Part shown: piece by piece, positions 61,631 to 64,000 of the stretch
How the letters are laid out: each line of letters starts with the position of its first letter
How positions within the stretch are numbered: position 1 is the stretch's first letter
Source: Trichoderma breve
Taxonomy: Eukaryota > Ascomycota > Sordariomycetes > Hypocreales > Hypocreaceae
NCBI RefSeq assembly: GCF_028502605.1
Contig: NC_079233.1
Coordinates: 2,418,001 to 2,482,000 of the forward strand
Reading direction: 5' to 3'
Length of the DNA: 64,000 nucleotides
Made by a program: the position numbers and the translations under genes
Notes under the pieces: generated by a model
What the model was told of the DNA's origin: nothing
The model's input: only the letters and a program-made list of their open reading frames with translations
The model's database searches: none

Positions 61631-62580
61631 TGATGATGCATCAGAAACGACAGCAAAACAGGCTCTATACGGGATCTACAGGTGGGCGTGCGGCACTGCT
61701 GGGCTGCTTTCCTGCCCACCGCCACGTCCCATGTGCCTCCGTCCTGGTATTTGATTCGGGCAATTTTTTTACGACTTTTTTTCTTTTTTGGCTACGAGTA
61801 CAGTATTAGCACCCAACTAAAACCAAGTGGGATTTCTGCCGGGGGGTAATGCGTTCAGGCGTCAAGGGCATAAACGACGATGTTCAAATGACTTTTTGCG
61901 AAAGCAGCTGTTGGCTAAGACGATGAGCTTTTCTTGTTCATGTTTGTTTCCTCATCGCATTTCGTGTTTTTCCATGCTTTATTCATTTTGGATCTTTTTC
62001 TTTTTTTATAATTGATTGTTAAGCATGCCTTTCTTTTCTTCCCCTTTATTAATTCGAGATGAAGGAAATTACACCGCGTAAGCAGACAATATTGTAGAAA
62101 TGGGGCGGGATCTATAATTTATTGAAATGCTCTATTGATTTCAATTAGGGGGGAACGAGAACGAGCTGCCTTGTTCGGTACCATTCAACGAAATGGCATG
62201 TGATATTCATCAAATAGAGGAAAATTGCAGCACGGCGAGCTTCTTCTTTCGAGGCAGTGTAGTCAACACCAAACACAACTCACAAGTATACGAAATTCTG
62301 TTGAATAATTCAAAGTGCTACCTAGTAGCTGTCCCTGCTCCCTCCTTTATGTATCCCTCTCCCTTCTCCCGTCTAAGACCCATCTTCCCTCTTTAGCCCA
62401 TTGTAATAATTTTTCTTCCGTCAGATGCCTTCTGCTCCAACAACCTATTCTTGCGAGAAAAGACACAAAACGAGCCATCTGAGCTTCTCAGAGTAATGTA
62501 ATGCTTCTCCCAAGCACACCCAATACAAGCGTATTAAAAAAAAAAAGACCAACAAAAAACATTAAAACGCACTATCCCAT
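61631..62580. other. Convergent intergenic region: MIS14 and SEC14 3' flanks
   Basis: No gene was seen. T-rich (61960-62040) and A-rich (62530-62570) tracts fit polyadenylation regions of the two convergent genes. Confidence 0.55.
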
Positions 62581-63724
62581 CTAAGCCGCAGCAGGGGCTT
62601 CCTCAGCCTTCACCTCCCACTTAGCAGGCTTGGCCCACTGAGGGTCGTGCCATGGGCCAGCATCGCTGTTCTCGCAGCCACCCTCGCAGGTGCAGGTGCC
62701 GCCAAACTCCTTGGGGATGTTCTCGGCGGGGATGTGCTTCAACAGCTCGCTCTGGTAGCTGCTGCCGAGGATGTTGATCTTCTTGACGGTGACGGGGTCC
62801 AGCCAACCCTTGACAACGCCCCACACGGTAGAGAAGCCCCAGGGCGCGTTGATGAGGAACAGTTTGCCCAGACGCTCGGGGTAGTAGTTCTGGGAGATGA
62901 CAGAGGCCTGGCGGACGTACGAGTACACCTGGGGAACCTTGGTCAGGGTGACGCCCTTGAGGTCCATGATGGTGCAGCACGTCTCGAGAAGATGGCCGGC
63001 CTTGCGGGAGCAGGCGGGCAGGCGGGGGTCAGCCACGCGCTCGTATTCGACAGCAAGGTTGGTGAGCATGCGGTCGGCGGTCGAAATCTTGTACATGGCA
63101 TTCAGGTCAATGCCGCCGAGGGTCTCGATGTAAACGGGGCGGCCATCCTAGTCAAGCCAGATTAGCTTCTGCGCAAAAGGGGAGCCCCGCGGTTCTTCTC
63201 GTCATCTCACATTATCAATCTTGTGGTAGAATTGCTTGTAGTACTTGGAAATCTCAGGCTTCTCAGGGTAGTCCCAGGTGGGAAGGATCTCGTCGAGCTT
63301 GGTCTCCTTACGCCACTTCTCCGTCTCGATGAACCTGATGGCGGTCAGAATTAGGAACCAGCGGGCGTCGGGCGATGCGTCAGGGGGGAACTCACATCTG
63401 CTTGGCGAGCTCAACATCGAACTTTCGCGCTCGGAGGAATCGCAGCTATGCATCGTGGAAGGTCAGCCTTGTCCTGCTTATCCTTCTGCCATAGCCGAGC
63501 CCGGCTCAATGCCGCAGCCCAGCTTAGGGGGAGAGCAGGTTCCATACCAGAGTCAGCGTGTCCAGGCGCTCGGTGAGGCCCTCAGCCTCGAGCATCAGGC
63601 GCAGCTGGTGGACCTTAGCCTGCTGCTCGGGAGTCAGGTTTCCGGAATGGCCCTCCAGAGGCTCGGCCGCCTCAATGGGGTAGTCATAGTGGTCGTATTT
63701 CTCGCTGAGTTCTACGGGCGCCAT
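62581..63724 (-). CDS. SEC14: Sec14 phosphatidylinositol/phosphatidylcholine transfer protein, 305 aa, 4 exons
   Basis: Exons: 63724-63548, 63445-63396, 63334-63211 and 63147-62581. The introns are 102, 61 and 63 bp. Joining restores [20 protein letters not shown], then [20 protein letters not shown], both Sec14 hallmarks. The CRAL-TRIO N-terminal helices (residues 30-90) precede the lipid-binding domain, with [34 protein letters not shown] and the gate region. The C-terminus [20 protein letters not shown] is cysteine-rich, as in fungal relatives. Length is almost that of yeast Sec14 (304). The protein exchanges PtdIns and PtdCho at Golgi membranes and supports secretion. It ends in a short Ala-rich tail. 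Confidence 0.97.
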
Positions 63725-64000
63725 GGTGGGGGATGGTTCTGTGAGGGGTTACGGGGGCGAAGCTGGAGTATGGGATACGGGATATAGAATATGGTCTGGA
63801 GGGAAGAGGAAGAGGAGAGGAAAAGTTCCAGACGCCCGGCGAGCAAGATGGAAATTATATAAAAAGGGGAGGAGGTTGAAGGAGAATCCCTGGCTGAATG
63901 GGGTTGGCAACGTAACTTGTAATTACCACTGCCTTTACGGCGTGGCGGTATAAATGCTAGCGACGGGTGAGCTGGCGCGTGGAGACTTTGCCGGCGTCAA
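63725..64000. other. SEC14 promoter region at window edge
   Basis: An A/T-rich [13 protein letters not shown] element (63856-63866) lies about 135 bp upstream of the SEC14 start. A second TATAAA-type word (63947-63953) reads in the other direction and may serve a gene beyond the window. Confidence 0.4.

Overview
The window is nuclear DNA of a filamentous ascomycete, most likely a Sordariomycete of the order Hypocreales and perhaps Trichoderma-like. The genus is an inference. Evidence: short introns with GTATGT/GTGAGT donors and CTAAC/CTGAC branch sites, pyrimidine-rich leaders, intergenic DNA full of GTAC-type words, and a gene set typical of Pezizomycotina. No transposon, CRISPR array, secondary-metabolite cluster or virus-like element was seen. 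About 20 protein genes and one tRNA are supported; most are single-copy housekeeping genes, so exon structures could be rebuilt from reading frame and known family sequence.

Layout, left to right: 3' end of an unrecognised fungal gene (1-595, +); tRNA-Leu(AAG) with intron (939-1035, -); VID27 (2112-4700, +) convergent with trehalose-6-phosphate synthase TPS1 (5261-6904, -). TPS1 shares a long divergent promoter region with the exosome nuclease RRP6 (8653-11322, +). Next come nuclear ATP9 (13836-14460, -), a 3.4-kb region without a recognisable gene, a SAS2-like MYST acetyltransferase (17823-19917, -), a leucine-rich-repeat protein (20641-22680, -), proteasome lid subunit RPN3 (23946-25703, -) and TFIID subunit TAF12 (26956-29491, -). 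After a 3.1-kb gap lie an acidic Ser-rich unknown (32641-33729, +), DASH subunit SPC34 (34619-35443, +), a DsbA-type thioredoxin-fold protein (35610-36293, -), a TOPORS-like RING protein (36874-37959, -) and replication factor SLD2 (38450-39926, +). A DIM-2-like cytosine-5 DNA methyltransferase (41213-44956, +) is followed by a 6-kb gene-poor stretch, then a folliculin/LST7 homologue (about 51124-53586, +), proteasome ATPase RPT3 (54790-56298, -), a small four-exon conserved-looking unknown (57841-58546, +), kinetochore MIS14/NSL1 (60839-61630, +) and SEC14 (62581-63724, -).

The genes do not form one pathway. Loose themes are chromosome segregation and replication (SPC34, MIS14, SLD2; each has an MCB-like ACGCG word upstream), chromatin and transcription (SAS2-like, TAF12, DIM-2-like), the proteasome (RPN3, RPT3) and nutrient/stress signalling (TPS1, LST7, VID27). 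The most interesting observations are gene-structure and control features: a last ATP9 exon that codes only Thr-stop, a probable 12-nt first coding exon of LST7 followed by an intron of about 1 kb, an upstream ORF whose stop overlaps the RPN3 start as ATGA, a STRE cluster stacked on a TATA box at TPS1, and the large gene-poor region after the DNA methyltransferase. I found no convincing new multi-gene system.
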